Notes: a model not told the origin generated them from the letters alone. A stretch of 64,000 bases of DNA from Oleiagrimonas sp963817755 (GCA_963817755.1 CAWFPB010000001.1:593871-657870); one strand, 5' to 3'. Shown: positions 1 through 9,042, counted from the first letter of the stretch. Translations and numbers: made by a program.

Positions 1-258
1 GAACAGCGCCACGGTGGGGATGGAGCGGATGCCGAACATGCCGGCCAGTTCCTGGTTGGCGTCGACATCGACCTTGGCCAGGCGGAAGGCGCCGTTGTAC
101 TCGTCGGCCAGCTTTTCCAGCAGCGGGCCGAGCGCCTTGCACGGACCGCACCAGCTGGCCCAGAAGTCGATCAGGATGGGGGTCTCGATCGACGCCTGGA
201 GGACCTCATCCTCGAAATGGTCCTGGCTGACGTCGAATACGTGGGGACTCGTGCTCAC
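1..258 (-). CDS. CnoX/YbbN-like thioredoxin-domain protein, C-terminus outside window
   Basis: Partial gene: only the first 86 codons lie in the window. The residues form a thioredoxin fold with the redox motif WCGPCK at about 36-41 and the cis-proline stretch SIPTV near 80-84. The segment YNGAFRLAKVDVDANQ resembles the chaperedoxin CnoX (YbbN) more than small TrxA; in that family a thioredoxin domain is followed by TPR repeats that hold unfolding proteins and pass them to GroEL/DnaK. Unlike E. coli YbbN, which lacks the CxxC, this copy keeps both cysteines, so it should be redox active. The start is GTG with GGAG five bases upstream. It is divergent from the pqi operon. Plain thioredoxin cannot be excluded without the C-terminal part. 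Confidence 0.75.
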   Translation of the reverse strand, partial: MSTSPHVFDVSQDHFEDEVLQASIETPILIDFWASWCGPCKALGPLLEKLADEYNGAFRLAKVDVDANQELAGMFGIRSIPTVALF

Positions 259-384
259 GGGAACTCCAAATAGGGGGGCTTAACGCAATCCACGTCGGGG
301 CGATTGCCGGCAAATCAAGTCCGTGCGCTTGGGATGGCCGGAGCTGCCCATATCTCCATCCGGACATTGCCTCAACGACAAGCG

Positions 385-404
385 GGCCGGGACGCGTCCC
401 GGCC
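385..404. promoter_or_regulatory. Perfect 20-bp palindrome upstream of the pqi operon
   Basis: GGCCGGGACG is followed directly by its exact reverse complement CGTCCCGGCC, with no spacer. It lies in the divergent region between the thioredoxin-domain gene and pqiA, 28 bp before the first pqiA ATG. It could be an operator for a dimeric regulator or a hairpin in the pqi leader. No U-tract follows, so a terminator is unlikely. Confidence 0.4.
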
Positions 405-412
405 TTACGGAG

Positions 413-431
413 GGAGGCGCGTGTCGCCTCC
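413..431 (+). promoter_or_regulatory. Hairpin holding the Shine-Dalgarno sequence of pqiA
   Basis: GGAGGCG (413-419) pairs perfectly with CGCCTCC (425-431) across a five-base loop and ends on the base before the first pqiA ATG. The only good ribosome-binding sequence, AGGGAGG (411-417), lies in the left arm. Either the hairpin limits translation, or initiation is at the ATG pair at 450/453. Confidence 0.4.
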
Positions 432-1064
432 ATGCTGGATAATCAGATCATGATGCCGCAGGTTCCCGAACTGGTGGTGTGCGAGCACTGCGACACGGTG
501 CATCGCCGACATGCGCTGGCGCGTGGCGAGTCCGCGCGCTGCGTGCGCTGCGGTGCGTACCTGTACAGGAGTCCATGGCTGAGCGTGGACAGCATGTTCG
601 CGCTTTCGCTGGCGGCGGTCATGACCTTCTTCATCGCCAATGCCTGGCCGATCGTGACCCTGGAGCTCAATGGCATCCGCAGCTCGGCCACGCTGTGGCA
701 GGCCATCGTCGCCATCTGGCACGACGGCGCCGGCCTGATCGCGGTGCTGGTGGCCCTGATGCTGTTCTTCATTCCGCTGCTGCAGGTGCTGCTGTTTGGC
801 TGGGTGCTGGGCTTCGTGCGGGCCTGCCGGCACCCGCCGGGCTTCGTGGCGATCATGCGCCTGCTGACGGCGATCCGCCCCTGGAGCATGGTCGAGGTGT
901 TCATGATCGGCACCCTGGTGGCGCTGGTGAAGGTGGGCAGCATCTTCGAGGTGATCCTGCAGCCGGGCATCTGGGCATTCGCGGCGCTGACGGCGCTGCT
1001 GGCGCTGGTGGCCTCGTTCGACCTGCGCCGCATCTGGCTGCTGCGGCAGGAGCGCTGCACATGA
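432..1064 (+). CDS. pqiA: Paraquat-inducible protein A, first half (split PqiA)
   Basis: Inner membrane protein of 210 residues, the PqiA/LetA partner of an MCE-type lipid transporter. A cytoplasmic zinc-ribbon-like start has two CxxC pairs (about C17/C20 and C37/C40). Roughly four hydrophobic helices follow, the first near 54-74. E. coli PqiA is one protein of about 417 residues with two such modules; here each module is its own gene, and the two overlap by ATGA. By analogy with E. coli, the Pqi proteins move lipids between inner and outer membrane and are linked to stress responses. The start is uncertain: ATG 432 abuts a hairpin containing the Shine-Dalgarno sequence, while the ATG pair at 450/453 has little upstream of it. 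Confidence 0.85.
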   Translation: MLDNQIMMPQVPELVVCEHCDTVHRRHALARGESARCVRCGAYLYRSPWLSVDSMFALSLAAVMTFFIANAWPIVTLELNGIRSSATLWQAIVAIWHDGAGLIAVLVALMLFFIPLLQVLLFGWVLGFVRACRHPPGFVAIMRLLTAIRPWSMVEVFMIGTLVALVKVGSIFEVILQPGIWAFAALTALLALVASFDLRRIWLLRQERCT

Positions 1065-1705
1065 ATCTGCCGCACGCGCCGACCGCCAGCGAGCTGGGCA
1101 TCATCGCCTGCCACGACTGCGGCCAGGTGTTCCGCTGCGTGGAGGGCGACCTGCGCTGCACGCGCTGTGGCGCCCACCTGCACCGGCGCAAGCCGGCCAG
1201 CCTGGCGCGCACCTGGGCCCTGCTGCTGGCCGCGATGATCCTGTACATCCCGGCCAACGTACTGCCGATCATGCGCACCGGCTCGCTGTTCGGCAACGAG
1301 AGCAACACCATTCTCAGCGGCGTGGTCGAGCTGTGGCACAACGGATCCTGGGACCTGGCGGTGATCGTGTTCGTGGCCAGTATCCTGGTGCCGCTGCTGA
1401 AATTCACCGCGCTGCTGGTGCTGCTGGTCAGCGTGCAGCGGGGCAGGGACTGGCGCACCATGGGCCGCGCGCACCTGTTCCGCCTGATCGAGGGCATCGG
1501 CTACTGGTCGATGCTGGACGTGTTCGTGGTCACGCTGCTGGTGGCACTGGTGCATTTCCAGCTCACGCGTGTCGAACCCGGCCCGGGTGTGGTGTACTTC
1601 GGACTGGTGGTCGTGCTTACCATGCTGGCTTCGATGAGTTTCGATCCCAGGCTGATCTGGGACCATGCCGGGCGCGGGAAACGGCCGGACGGGGAATCGC
1701 CATGA
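1061..1705 (+). CDS. pqiA: Paraquat-inducible protein A, second half (split PqiA)
   Basis: Membrane protein of 214 residues with the same build as its upstream neighbour: two CxxC pairs (C17/C20, C33/C36) followed by about four hydrophobic helices. The match in architecture to the second module of the single-chain E. coli PqiA is the basis of the call. Its ATG overlaps the stop of the first half, and its own stop overlaps the pqiB start, so the genes are probably translationally coupled and give equal amounts. The two chains presumably pair in the inner membrane and deliver lipid to the PqiB MCE tunnel. That they form one complex is inference. Confidence 0.88.
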   Translation: MNLPHAPTASELGIIACHDCGQVFRCVEGDLRCTRCGAHLHRRKPASLARTWALLLAAMILYIPANVLPIMRTGSLFGNESNTILSGVVELWHNGSWDLAVIVFVASILVPLLKFTALLVLLVSVQRGRDWRTMGRAHLFRLIEGIGYWSMLDVFVVTLLVALVHFQLTRVEPGPGVVYFGLVVVLTMLASMSFDPRLIWDHAGRGKRPDGESP

Positions 1706-3378
1706 GCGACAACGAGGAACAGGTCGAACACGAGGAGCACGGCGCGCTGCCCACGCCCGAGGTCACCCGGCGGCGCAGCTGGCAGCTGCCGCTGATCTGG
1801 CTGGTGCCGGTGGTGGCCGCACTGGTCGGCCTGTCGCTGGTGGTCAATGCCTACCTGTCGGAAGGGCCGGTCATCACCATCGGCTTCAAGACCGCCGAGG
1901 GCGTGGTGCCCGGCAAGACCCAGGTCAAGTTCAAGAACGTGGTGATCGGCAAGGTGCGTTCGGTGGCGCTGGGCGAGGACCACCAGACCGTGGTGGTCAA
2001 GGTCGACCTGGAGAAGCGCTACCAGTACTTCGCCACCGAGGGCAGTCGCTTCTGGGTGGTGCGCCCGCGCATCGGCCTGGGCGGCATTTCCGGCCTGACC
2101 ACGCTGTTTTCCGGTGCCTACATCGGCGCAGATACCGGCGGCGGCACGAATCATCGCGAAAAGCTTCGTTTCAAGGGCATGGAGACCCCGCCGCCGCTGA
2201 CCCACGGCGAGCCCGGCAGCAATTTCACCGTGCGCAGCAAGGACCTGGGCTCGCTGGACATCGGTTCGCCGGTCTATTTCCGCCGCATCCAGGTTGGCCG
2301 CGTGGTCGGCTACAAGCTGGACAGTGATGGCAAGGGCGTGCAGCTGCAGGTGTTCATCGATGCACCCTACGACCGGTTCGTGACGCGCGACACCCGGTTC
2401 TGGAACGCCAGCGGCGTCAATGTCTCGGTCAACGCGGGCGGGCTGAAGGTGAACACCGAATCACTGGCCACGGTGGTCGCCGGAGGGCTCGCCTTCCGGG
2501 CGCCGCCGGATGCCGGCAGCGAGGCCCGCGCGCCGGCCGGGACCCACTTCGATCTGTTCGATACGCGGGACAAGGCCATGCAGCCGCCCGACGGCCCGCC
2601 GGTGCGATTGCACATGCGCTTCAAGCAGTCGGTGCGCGGCCTGGCCGTCGGCGCGCCGGTGGACTTCGAGGGCATCACGCTGGGCGAGGTCACCCACATC
2701 GGCGTCGAATACGACCCCAGGCACAAGCGCTTCCCGGTCGACGTGGCCGCCGTGGTGTATCCGCAGCGGCTGGGCAAGGCCAACCGCCAGTTCAACCAGC
2801 GCATGGGCGATCGCTACCAGAAGAACCCGGGCCTGGCGCTGGCCTTCCTGGTCCGCCACGGCCTGCGCGCGCAGCTGCGCAGCGGCAACCTGCTGACCGG
2901 GCAGCTGTATGTCGCCATGGACTTCTTCCCCGGCGATGCGCACCGCGAGATCGACCCCGCGCACAAACCGCTGTGGCTACCCACGGTGCCGGGCAGTTTC
3001 GACAAGCTGCAGGTCCAGCTGGCGCACATCGCCGATCGCCTGGACAAGGTGCCGTTCGACCGCATCGGCCGGCACCTGGACGCCTCGCTGGTCGACCTGG
3101 ATGCCACGCTCAAGCAGTTCCACGGCACGCTGGGCCCGCAGGCCGGCCGCACGCTCAAGCAATTGCAGCACACCCTGAAGTCGCTGGAGGGTACCGTGTC
3201 CGGCGGTTCGCCGCTGCAACAGAACCTGGGCCAGACCCTGCTGCAGGTCCAGCGCGCGGCGCGGTCGTTGCGCGACCTGACCGACTACCTGGGCCGCCAT
3301 CCCGAGGCCCTGCTGCGCGGCAAGCGCCCGCAGGACGTGCCGCCGCCCGGGCGCGCCGACAAGGAGAACCGCAAATGA
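1702..3378 (+). CDS. pqiB: Intermembrane transport protein PqiB (three MCE domains)
   Basis: 558 residues, close to the E. coli length of about 546. A short charged N-terminus leads to one membrane helix (about 30-50) with WQLPLIWLVPVVAALVG, then repeated MCE/MlaD domains; clear repeat starts are ITIGFKTAEGVVPGKTQVKF and later VRLHMRFKQSVRGLAVGAPV. A long helical tail carries regularly spaced hydrophobic residues and a basic, glycine/proline-rich end. In E. coli, PqiB hexamers form a periplasm-spanning syringe-like lipid conduit. The ATG overlaps the stop of the second pqiA by ATGA, and its stop overlaps the pqiC start. Confidence 0.93.
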   Translation: MSDNEEQVEHEEHGALPTPEVTRRRSWQLPLIWLVPVVAALVGLSLVVNAYLSEGPVITIGFKTAEGVVPGKTQVKFKNVVIGKVRSVALGEDHQTVVVKVDLEKRYQYFATEGSRFWVVRPRIGLGGISGLTTLFSGAYIGADTGGGTNHREKLRFKGMETPPPLTHGEPGSNFTVRSKDLGSLDIGSPVYFRRIQVGRVVGYKLDSDGKGVQLQVFIDAPYDRFVTRDTRFWNASGVNVSVNAGGLKVNTESLATVVAGGLAFRAPPDAGSEARAPAGTHFDLFDTRDKAMQPPDGPPVRLHMRFKQSVRGLAVGAPVDFEGITLGEVTHIGVEYDPRHKRFPVDVAAVVYPQRLGKANRQFNQRMGDRYQKNPGLALAFLVRHGLRAQLRSGNLLTGQLYVAMDFFPGDAHREIDPAHKPLWLPTVPGSFDKLQVQLAHIADRLDKVPFDRIGRHLDASLVDLDATLKQFHGTLGPQAGRTLKQLQHTLKSLEGTVSGGSPLQQNLGQTLLQVQRAARSLRDLTDYLGRHPEALLRGKRPQDVPPPGRADKENRK

Positions 3379-3980
3379 AGCGAGGATGGCTGTCCCTTGC
3401 CGCTGCATGCGCACTCACCGCGCTCACATCCTGCAGTTCGGTGCCGACCCGTTTCTATACCCTGATCCCGCAGGCGTCGAAGGCACCGGCGGCGACCCCG
3501 GTGGCCGGTTACCGTATCGACGTGCTGCCGGTGACCATTCCGGCCCGCGACGACCGCCCGCAACTGGTGGTGCGCCAGGGCGATGACCGCGTCGCGCTGC
3601 TGGAGAACGAGGAATGGATCGCCCCGCTGGCCGACCAGGTCCGCGGCGCCGTGTCCGCGGAACTGTCGCGAATCCTGGGCGTCGTGGACGTGCACGGCCT
3701 TCCCGGGGCGGGCGACGAACCGGTCTACCGCATCAAGCTGGACGTGCGCCGTTTCGAGTCGGTGAGAGGGCGCTATGCGCGCATCGACGCGGTGTGGAGC
3801 GTGCACCGGCAGGGCATGGACGGTCCGGCCGTGCGCTGCAGCCGTTCGCTCAGGGAGCCGGTCGGTGCCGGCATCGGCGCCCTGGTGCAGGGCCACCAGA
3901 AGGCTCTGGCTGCGCTATCCGGGCGCATTGCCGGGTCGGTCCGCGCCATGGCCGCCGGTTCGCGCGCTTCCTGCCCCTGA
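3375..3980 (+). CDS. pqiC: PqiC-like auxiliary lipoprotein (DUF330/ABC transport auxiliary)
   Basis: 201-residue lipoprotein. A signal peptide ends in the lipobox LTSC with the acylated cysteine at about 20. The mature start SSVPTRFYTL is typical of the ABC-type transport auxiliary family (PF03886), to which PqiC belongs. It probably sits in the outer membrane as the docking point for the PqiB tube. Its ATG overlaps the pqiB stop (ATGA), making it the fourth cistron of a tightly coupled operon. The arginine- and alanine-rich C-terminus looks disordered. Confidence 0.88.
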   Translation: MKRGWLSLAAACALTALTSCSSVPTRFYTLIPQASKAPAATPVAGYRIDVLPVTIPARDDRPQLVVRQGDDRVALLENEEWIAPLADQVRGAVSAELSRILGVVDVHGLPGAGDEPVYRIKLDVRRFESVRGRYARIDAVWSVHRQGMDGPAVRCSRSLREPVGAGIGALVQGHQKALAALSGRIAGSVRAMAAGSRASCP

Positions 3981-4017
3981 CGCTGTTCGCGGGCAGGCGA
4001 TCGGCGTTTCGTCAGGC

Positions 4018-4046
4018 TTGGCGCCCCCGGGGTGCTGCGGTACGCT
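4018..4046 (+). promoter_or_regulatory. Candidate sigma-70 promoter of leuS operon
   Basis: TTGGCG (4018-4023) and TACGCT (4041-4046) are separated by 17 bp, in the 119-bp gap before leuS. The predicted transcript start is about 45-50 bp before the leuS ATG. The -10 box is weak. Confidence 0.4.
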
Positions 4047-4099
4047 CCCCGATCTGCCGCAGGTCCCTGCGCAATCCCCTTCTCGAACGACTCAAAGTC

Positions 4100-6820
4100 A
4101 TGTCCGACAGCTACGAACCACGGACGGTGGAAACCGCCGCACAGGAATTCTGGAACCGCACGCGCGCCTTCGAGGTGGTCGAGGACCCCGCGAAGGAGAA
4201 GTTCTACTGCCTTTCCATGCTGCCGTACCCTTCCGGCGCCCTGCACATGGGCCACGTGCGCAACTACACCATCGGCGACGTGATCAGCCGCTTCCAGCGC
4301 ATGCAGGGTCGGAACGTGCTGCAGCCGATGGGCTGGGACGCGTTCGGCCTGCCGGCCGAGAACGCGGCCATCAAGCACGACACGGCGCCGGCCAAGTGGA
4401 CCCGGTCCAACATCGAGCACATGCGCGGCCAGTTCGCGCGCATGGGCTTTGCCTACGACTGGTCGCGCGAATTCGCCACCTGCGACCGCGACTACTACGT
4501 GCATGAACAGCGCATGTTCGTGCGTCTGTTCGAGAAGGGCCTGGCCTACCGCCGGAACTCGGTGGTGAACTGGGATCCGGTCGACCAGACCGTGCTGGCC
4601 AACGAGCAGGTGATCGACGGCCGCGGCTGGCGCACCGGCGCGCTGGTGGAAAAGCGCGAGATCCCGCAGTGGTTCCTGAAGATCACCGACTACGCGCCCG
4701 AACTGCTGGACGGCCTGGACACGCTGGCCGGCTGGCCGGACGCGGTCAAGACCATGCAGCGCAACTGGATCGGGCGCTCGGAGGGCCTGGAGATCCGCTT
4801 CGACGTGTCCGGCAGCGACGAATCGCTGACCGTATTCACCACGCGACCGGACACCCTGATGGGCGCCACCTACGTGGCCGTGGCCGCCGAGCACCCGCTG
4901 GCCATGCGCGCGGCGCAGGACAACGCCAAGCTGGCCGAATTCATCGAAACCTGCCGACAGGGCGGCACCTCCGAGGCCGAGCTGGAAACGCAGATCAAGC
5001 GCGGCATGGACACCGGCCTTCAAGTGGTGCACCCGATCAGCGGCGAGAAGCTGCCGGTCTGGGTCGCCAACTTCGTGCTGATGGGCTACGGCACCGGCGG
5101 GGTCATGGCCGTGCCCGGCCATGACGAGCGCGACCACGAGTTCGCCCTGCAGTACGGGCTGCCGATCAAGATGGTGGTGGTCGATCGCGACGTGGTCGAT
5201 GCGCTGGACGAGCTCAAGCACGACCTTGCCTCCGGCGTCGGGGCCGACACGCTGCGCAATGCCATGCGCGGCGCGCAGTCCGACGTCTATGAATCGAGTG
5301 CCGCGGTGCGCACCGTGGAGGCGTTCGAGACGAGGGTGCTGGAAACCGAGGCGTTCACCGAGCACGGCACCCTGGTCAATTCCGGCGCCTTCGACGGCAT
5401 GGATTTCGACGCCGCCTTCGACGCCATCGCGGCGAAGCTGGAATCCGAAGGCCGCGGCGCGCGCAAGGTCAACTGGCGCCTTCGCGACTGGGGCGTGAGC
5501 CGCCAGCGCTACTGGGGCTGCCCGATTCCCATCGTGTACTGCGAGAAATGCGACGCGGTGCCGGTGCCCGAGGACCAGCTGCCGGTGGTGCTGCCCGAGG
5601 ACGTGGCCTTCACCGGCGTGAAGTCGCCGATCAAGACCGATCCGGAATGGCGCAAGACCACCTGCCCCAAGTGCGGCGGGCCGGCCGAGCGCGAGACCGA
5701 CACCTTCGACACCTTCATGGAGTCGAGCTGGTACTACGCGCGCTACACCAGCCCGGGTGCGGCCACCCAGGTCGACGCGCGCGCCGACCACTGGCTGCCG
5801 GTGGACCAGTACATCGGCGGCATCGAGCACGCCATCCTGCATCTTTTGTATTTCCGCTTCTATCACAAGCTGATGCGGGACACCGGCCTGGTGCATTCGG
5901 ACGAGCCGGCCACGCGCCTGCTTTGCCAGGGCATGGTGGTGGCCGACACCTTCTATCGCGAGCACGACGACGGTTCGAAGCACTGGTACAACCCGGCCGA
6001 GGTCGACGTACAGCACGACGATCGCGGCCACGTGACCGGCGCGGTGCTCAAGGCCGACGGGCAGCCCGTGGCCATCGGCGGCACCGAGAAGATGTCCAAG
6101 TCCAAGAACAACGGCGTCGACCCGCAGGTGATGATCGACAGGTACGGTGCCGACACCGTGCGCCTGTTCTCGATGTTCGCCGCGCCGCCGGAACAGTCGC
6201 TGGAGTGGAACGAGGCCGGCGTCGAGGGCATGGCGCGGTTTCTGCGCCGGTTCTGGCGCGAGGTCGACGCGCACGCCGCGGCCGGTCCCGCGCCGGCCGT
6301 CGATGCGGGCCGGCTGGACGAGACCCAGAAGACCCTGCGGCGGCAGGTCCACGAGACCATCCGCAAGGTCGATGACGACTACGGCCGCCGGCAGAGCTTC
6401 AACACCGCCATTGCCGCGCTGATGGAGCTGCTCAACCACGTGGCCCGCTTCGGCGACGCCAGCGAGCAGGGCCGCGCGGTGCGCCACGAGGCGCTTCAGG
6501 CCATGGTGCTGCTGCTCAATCCGATCACCCCGCACACCAGCCATGCGCTGTGGCAGGCGCTGGGCCACCCCGAGGCCCTGGTCGAGGACCAGTCCTGGCC
6601 GCAGGTGGACCCGGAAGCGCTCAAGCGCGATGCGGTGACCATGGCGGTGCAGGTCAACGGCAAGCTGCGCGGTACCATCGAGGCACCGGTCGATGCCCCG
6701 AAGGAGGACATCGAGGCCATGGCCCTGGCACTGCCGGGCGTGCAGCCCTTCCTGGAGGGCAAGAGCGTGCGCAAGGTGATCGTGGTGCCCGGCAAGATCG
6801 TCAACATCGTGGTGGGATGA
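4100..6820 (+). CDS. leuS: Leucine--tRNA ligase
   Basis: Class I aminoacyl-tRNA synthetase charging tRNA-Leu, 906 residues (family about 860-880). The ATP-binding HIGH motif appears as HMGH at 49-52 and the KMSKS loop at about 664-668. The CP1 editing domain is present, with TTRPDTLMGATYVAVA and GYGTGGVMAVPGHDERDHEF containing the conserved editing aspartate. A zinc-type CPKCGG is seen at about 525. The chosen ATG begins MSDSYEPRTV and matches the family N-terminus, although its Shine-Dalgarno sequence is weak; the open frame extends far upstream only because of the high GC content. The stop overlaps the lptE start, as in the common leuS-lptE-holA order. Confidence 0.98.
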   Translation: MSDSYEPRTVETAAQEFWNRTRAFEVVEDPAKEKFYCLSMLPYPSGALHMGHVRNYTIGDVISRFQRMQGRNVLQPMGWDAFGLPAENAAIKHDTAPAKWTRSNIEHMRGQFARMGFAYDWSREFATCDRDYYVHEQRMFVRLFEKGLAYRRNSVVNWDPVDQTVLANEQVIDGRGWRTGALVEKREIPQWFLKITDYAPELLDGLDTLAGWPDAVKTMQRNWIGRSEGLEIRFDVSGSDESLTVFTTRPDTLMGATYVAVAAEHPLAMRAAQDNAKLAEFIETCRQGGTSEAELETQIKRGMDTGLQVVHPISGEKLPVWVANFVLMGYGTGGVMAVPGHDERDHEFALQYGLPIKMVVVDRDVVDALDELKHDLASGVGADTLRNAMRGAQSDVYESSAAVRTVEAFETRVLETEAFTEHGTLVNSGAFDGMDFDAAFDAIAAKLESEGRGARKVNWRLRDWGVSRQRYWGCPIPIVYCEKCDAVPVPEDQLPVVLPEDVAFTGVKSPIKTDPEWRKTTCPKCGGPAERETDTFDTFMESSWYYARYTSPGAATQVDARADHWLPVDQYIGGIEHAILHLLYFRFYHKLMRDTGLVHSDEPATRLLCQGMVVADTFYREHDDGSKHWYNPAEVDVQHDDRGHVTGAVLKADGQPVAIGGTEKMSKSKNNGVDPQVMIDRYGADTVRLFSMFAAPPEQSLEWNEAGVEGMARFLRRFWREVDAHAAAGPAPAVDAGRLDETQKTLRRQVHETIRKVDDDYGRRQSFNTAIAALMELLNHVARFGDASEQGRAVRHEALQAMVLLLNPITPHTSHALWQALGHPEALVEDQSWPQVDPEALKRDAVTMAVQVNGKLRGTIEAPVDAPKEDIEAMALALPGVQPFLEGKSVRKVIVVPGKIVNIVVG

Positions 6821-7380
6821 ACATGCACAAGCGCTGGCTGCTGGGGATTTCGGGATGCGGGCTGCTGCTGGCCCTGACGGCCTGCGGGTTCCACCTGCGC
6901 CGCGGCGCGCAATTGCCGCCGGGCATGCAGCGCATCCACCTGACCGTCCGCAGCGGCGGCGACCTGCAGCGCCAGATCGCGCGCGAACTGGAGGTTTCCG
7001 GCGCCACGCTGGTCGACGCACCCGGTCCCGGCGTCGCCGAGATGCAGGTGCCGCAGGTGAGGTTCCGCACCCAGGCGCTGACCTTCACCGGTCGTGCGCG
7101 GGTCGGTGAGTACACGGTGCGCCTGAGCCTCCGGTTCCAGGTGAGCGACCACCAGGGCAGGGTCATCGTGCCAATGCAGGCGATCCACTTGTCGCGCGAC
7201 TTCACCTATGATGCGCGCCAGCCGGTCGGCACCGAGACCCAGACCGAGCAGCTGCACCAGAGCATGACCACCGACGCGGTGCAGGCGATCATGTTCCGTC
7301 TGCGCGCCGCCGCCGAACACGCCGGAGTCGCCCCGGCGGCCTCGGCCCCGGCCCCGGCCACCAGCGCGGCCGCCCGCTGA
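6817..7380 (+). CDS. lptE: LPS-assembly lipoprotein LptE (RlpB)
   Basis: 187-residue outer membrane lipoprotein that plugs the LptD barrel and helps insert lipopolysaccharide. The signal peptide ends in lipobox LTAC with Cys at about 23, followed by the family start GFHLR. The C-terminal 20 residues are Ala/Pro-rich and probably disordered. ATG 6817 overlaps the leuS stop by ATGA; a second in-frame ATG at 6823 is an alternative. The position between leuS and holA is the conserved gammaproteobacterial arrangement and supports the call, since LptE sequences diverge strongly. Confidence 0.92.
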   Translation: MNMHKRWLLGISGCGLLLALTACGFHLRRGAQLPPGMQRIHLTVRSGGDLQRQIARELEVSGATLVDAPGPGVAEMQVPQVRFRTQALTFTGRARVGEYTVRLSLRFQVSDHQGRVIVPMQAIHLSRDFTYDARQPVGTETQTEQLHQSMTTDAVQAIMFRLRAAAEHAGVAPAASAPAPATSAAAR

Positions 7381-7390
7381 ATCGCCCGGC

Positions 7391-8407
7391 ATGCCCGTCC
7401 CCGCGCAACGCTGGCCGCAGGAGCTGAAGGCCGAGCAACTCAAGCCGGTCTACTTCCTGGTGGGCGAGGAGATGCTGGTGCTGGAAGCGGCCGATGCCCT
7501 GCGCGCGCGGGCACGCGAGCTGGGCTACACCGAGCGCGAGGTGCTCAGCGTGGAATCCGGCTTCGACTGGAACGACCTCGGTCGCGCCGGAGCCGGCCTG
7601 TCGCTGTTCGCCACGCGCCGGATGATCGACCTGCGTCTGCCGACCGGCAAGCCCGGCCGCGAGGGTGGCAAGGCCCTGACCGAATTCGTCAGCGATCCGC
7701 CGCCCGACACGGTGTTGCTGGTGACCTGCATGACCTGGTCGAAGAAGCATGAAGGCGCCTGGAGCCGGGCGCTGGACAAGGCCGGCGTGCAGGTGGTGTT
7801 CTGGCCGCCGCGCGCCAACGAGCTGCCGCGCTGGATCGGGGCGCGCCTGGCGCGCCATGGCATCCAGGCCGAACCTGCGGCGCTGGCACTGCTGGCCGAG
7901 CGGGTCGAGGGCAACCTGCTGGCGGCGGCACAGGAAGTGGACAAGCTGGCCCTGCTGCACACGGGCGGACGCATGGACGCGGCCACCATGGAGAGCCTGG
8001 TCGCCGACAGCGCGCGCTACGACATCTTCGGTCTCACCGACGCGGCCTTCGGCGGCGACCTGGCGCGCGCCGTACGCGTGCTGCGTGGCCTGCGTGCCGA
8101 GGGCGAGGACCTGATCCCGATGATGGGCTGGCTGGTCAACCAACTGCATGTGGCCCAGCGCCTGTCCGCGGCCCCCGACTTCGCCGCCCAGGCCAAGGCC
8201 GAGCATTTGTGGTCCTCGCGCGAACAACTGTTTCGCCAGGCCCTGCGCCGCGCGCCGCGCGGGCACTGGGAGCAATGCCTGGCGCAGGCCGCCCGCATCG
8301 ACCGCATCAGCAAGGGGCGTGGCGAGGGCGATGCCTGGCGCGAGGCCGAGCGCCTCATCGCGCGCATCGCCGATCCGCGCGGCAGTGCCGTGCTGGCGCA
8401 GGCATGA
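7391..8407 (+). CDS. holA: DNA polymerase III subunit delta
   Basis: 338 residues, the usual length. The clamp-loader delta subunit opens the beta sliding clamp during replication. The N-terminus LKPVYFLVGEEMLVLEAAD is the typical delta start, with a degenerate AAA+ fold and no functional Walker A. The C-terminal part has the family helices around RQALRRAPRGHW. It begins 10 bp after lptE and its stop overlaps the nadD start, so it belongs to the leuS transcript. Confidence 0.94.
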   Translation: MPVPAQRWPQELKAEQLKPVYFLVGEEMLVLEAADALRARARELGYTEREVLSVESGFDWNDLGRAGAGLSLFATRRMIDLRLPTGKPGREGGKALTEFVSDPPPDTVLLVTCMTWSKKHEGAWSRALDKAGVQVVFWPPRANELPRWIGARLARHGIQAEPAALALLAERVEGNLLAAAQEVDKLALLHTGGRMDAATMESLVADSARYDIFGLTDAAFGGDLARAVRVLRGLRAEGEDLIPMMGWLVNQLHVAQRLSAAPDFAAQAKAEHLWSSREQLFRQALRRAPRGHWEQCLAQAARIDRISKGRGEGDAWREAERLIARIADPRGSAVLAQA

Positions 8408-9042
8408 TGAAGCCGGTCGCGATCTTCGGCGGGACTTTCGATCCCGTGCACCTGGGACACCTGCGCGCGGCCTGGGAGGTCGCCGAGCAGCTCGATGCCG
8501 AGGTGCGCATGATGCCGGCGCACGTGCCGCCGCACCGACCGCCGACACAGGCCAGCGCCGCGCAGCGCGTGGCCCTGCTGCGCGCGGCGTTGGAAGGTCA
8601 GGACCGTCTGCGCCTGGATACCCGCGAGCTGGACCGGGAGGGGCCGTCCTACAGCGTCGACACCCTGGCCGACCTGCGCCGCGAGCTGGGGCCCGAGCAA
8701 CCGCTGGTCATGCTGGTGGGGGCAGACGCTTTCGCCGGGCTGGACCGCTGGGACCGCTGGCAACAGCTCTTCGAACGGGCGCACATCGGCGTGATGACGC
8801 GCCCTGGGGTGGAAACGGCGATGAGTCCGGTGCTGCAGTCGCAGGTTGGTCCCCGGCTGGTCGAGGATTCCGCGGACCTGCACGGTGCCCCCTGCGGTCG
8901 GGTCGTGCGGCTTCCGGTCACCGCGCTGGAGATCTCCGCCAGCGCCATCCGTACGCAATTGGCTGCAGGTCGTTCGCCGCGTTACCTGGTGCCCGGGGCG
9001 CTGTTGCGCGATCCGGAGCTGCTGGAGGTCTACCGGCGCTGA
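8404..9042 (+). CDS. nadD: Nicotinate-nucleotide adenylyltransferase
   Basis: 212 residues. Adenylates nicotinate mononucleotide to deamido-NAD in NAD biosynthesis. The nucleotidyltransferase motif GGTFDPVHLGHL lies at 9-20, and the second ATP-binding motif ISASAIR is near the C-terminus. Two ATGs in tandem (8404 and 8407) are possible starts; the first overlaps the holA stop by four bases. The place between holA and rsfS is conserved. Confidence 0.96.
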   Translation: MMKPVAIFGGTFDPVHLGHLRAAWEVAEQLDAEVRMMPAHVPPHRPPTQASAAQRVALLRAALEGQDRLRLDTRELDREGPSYSVDTLADLRRELGPEQPLVMLVGADAFAGLDRWDRWQQLFERAHIGVMTRPGVETAMSPVLQSQVGPRLVEDSADLHGAPCGRVVRLPVTALEISASAIRTQLAAGRSPRYLVPGALLRDPELLEVYRR

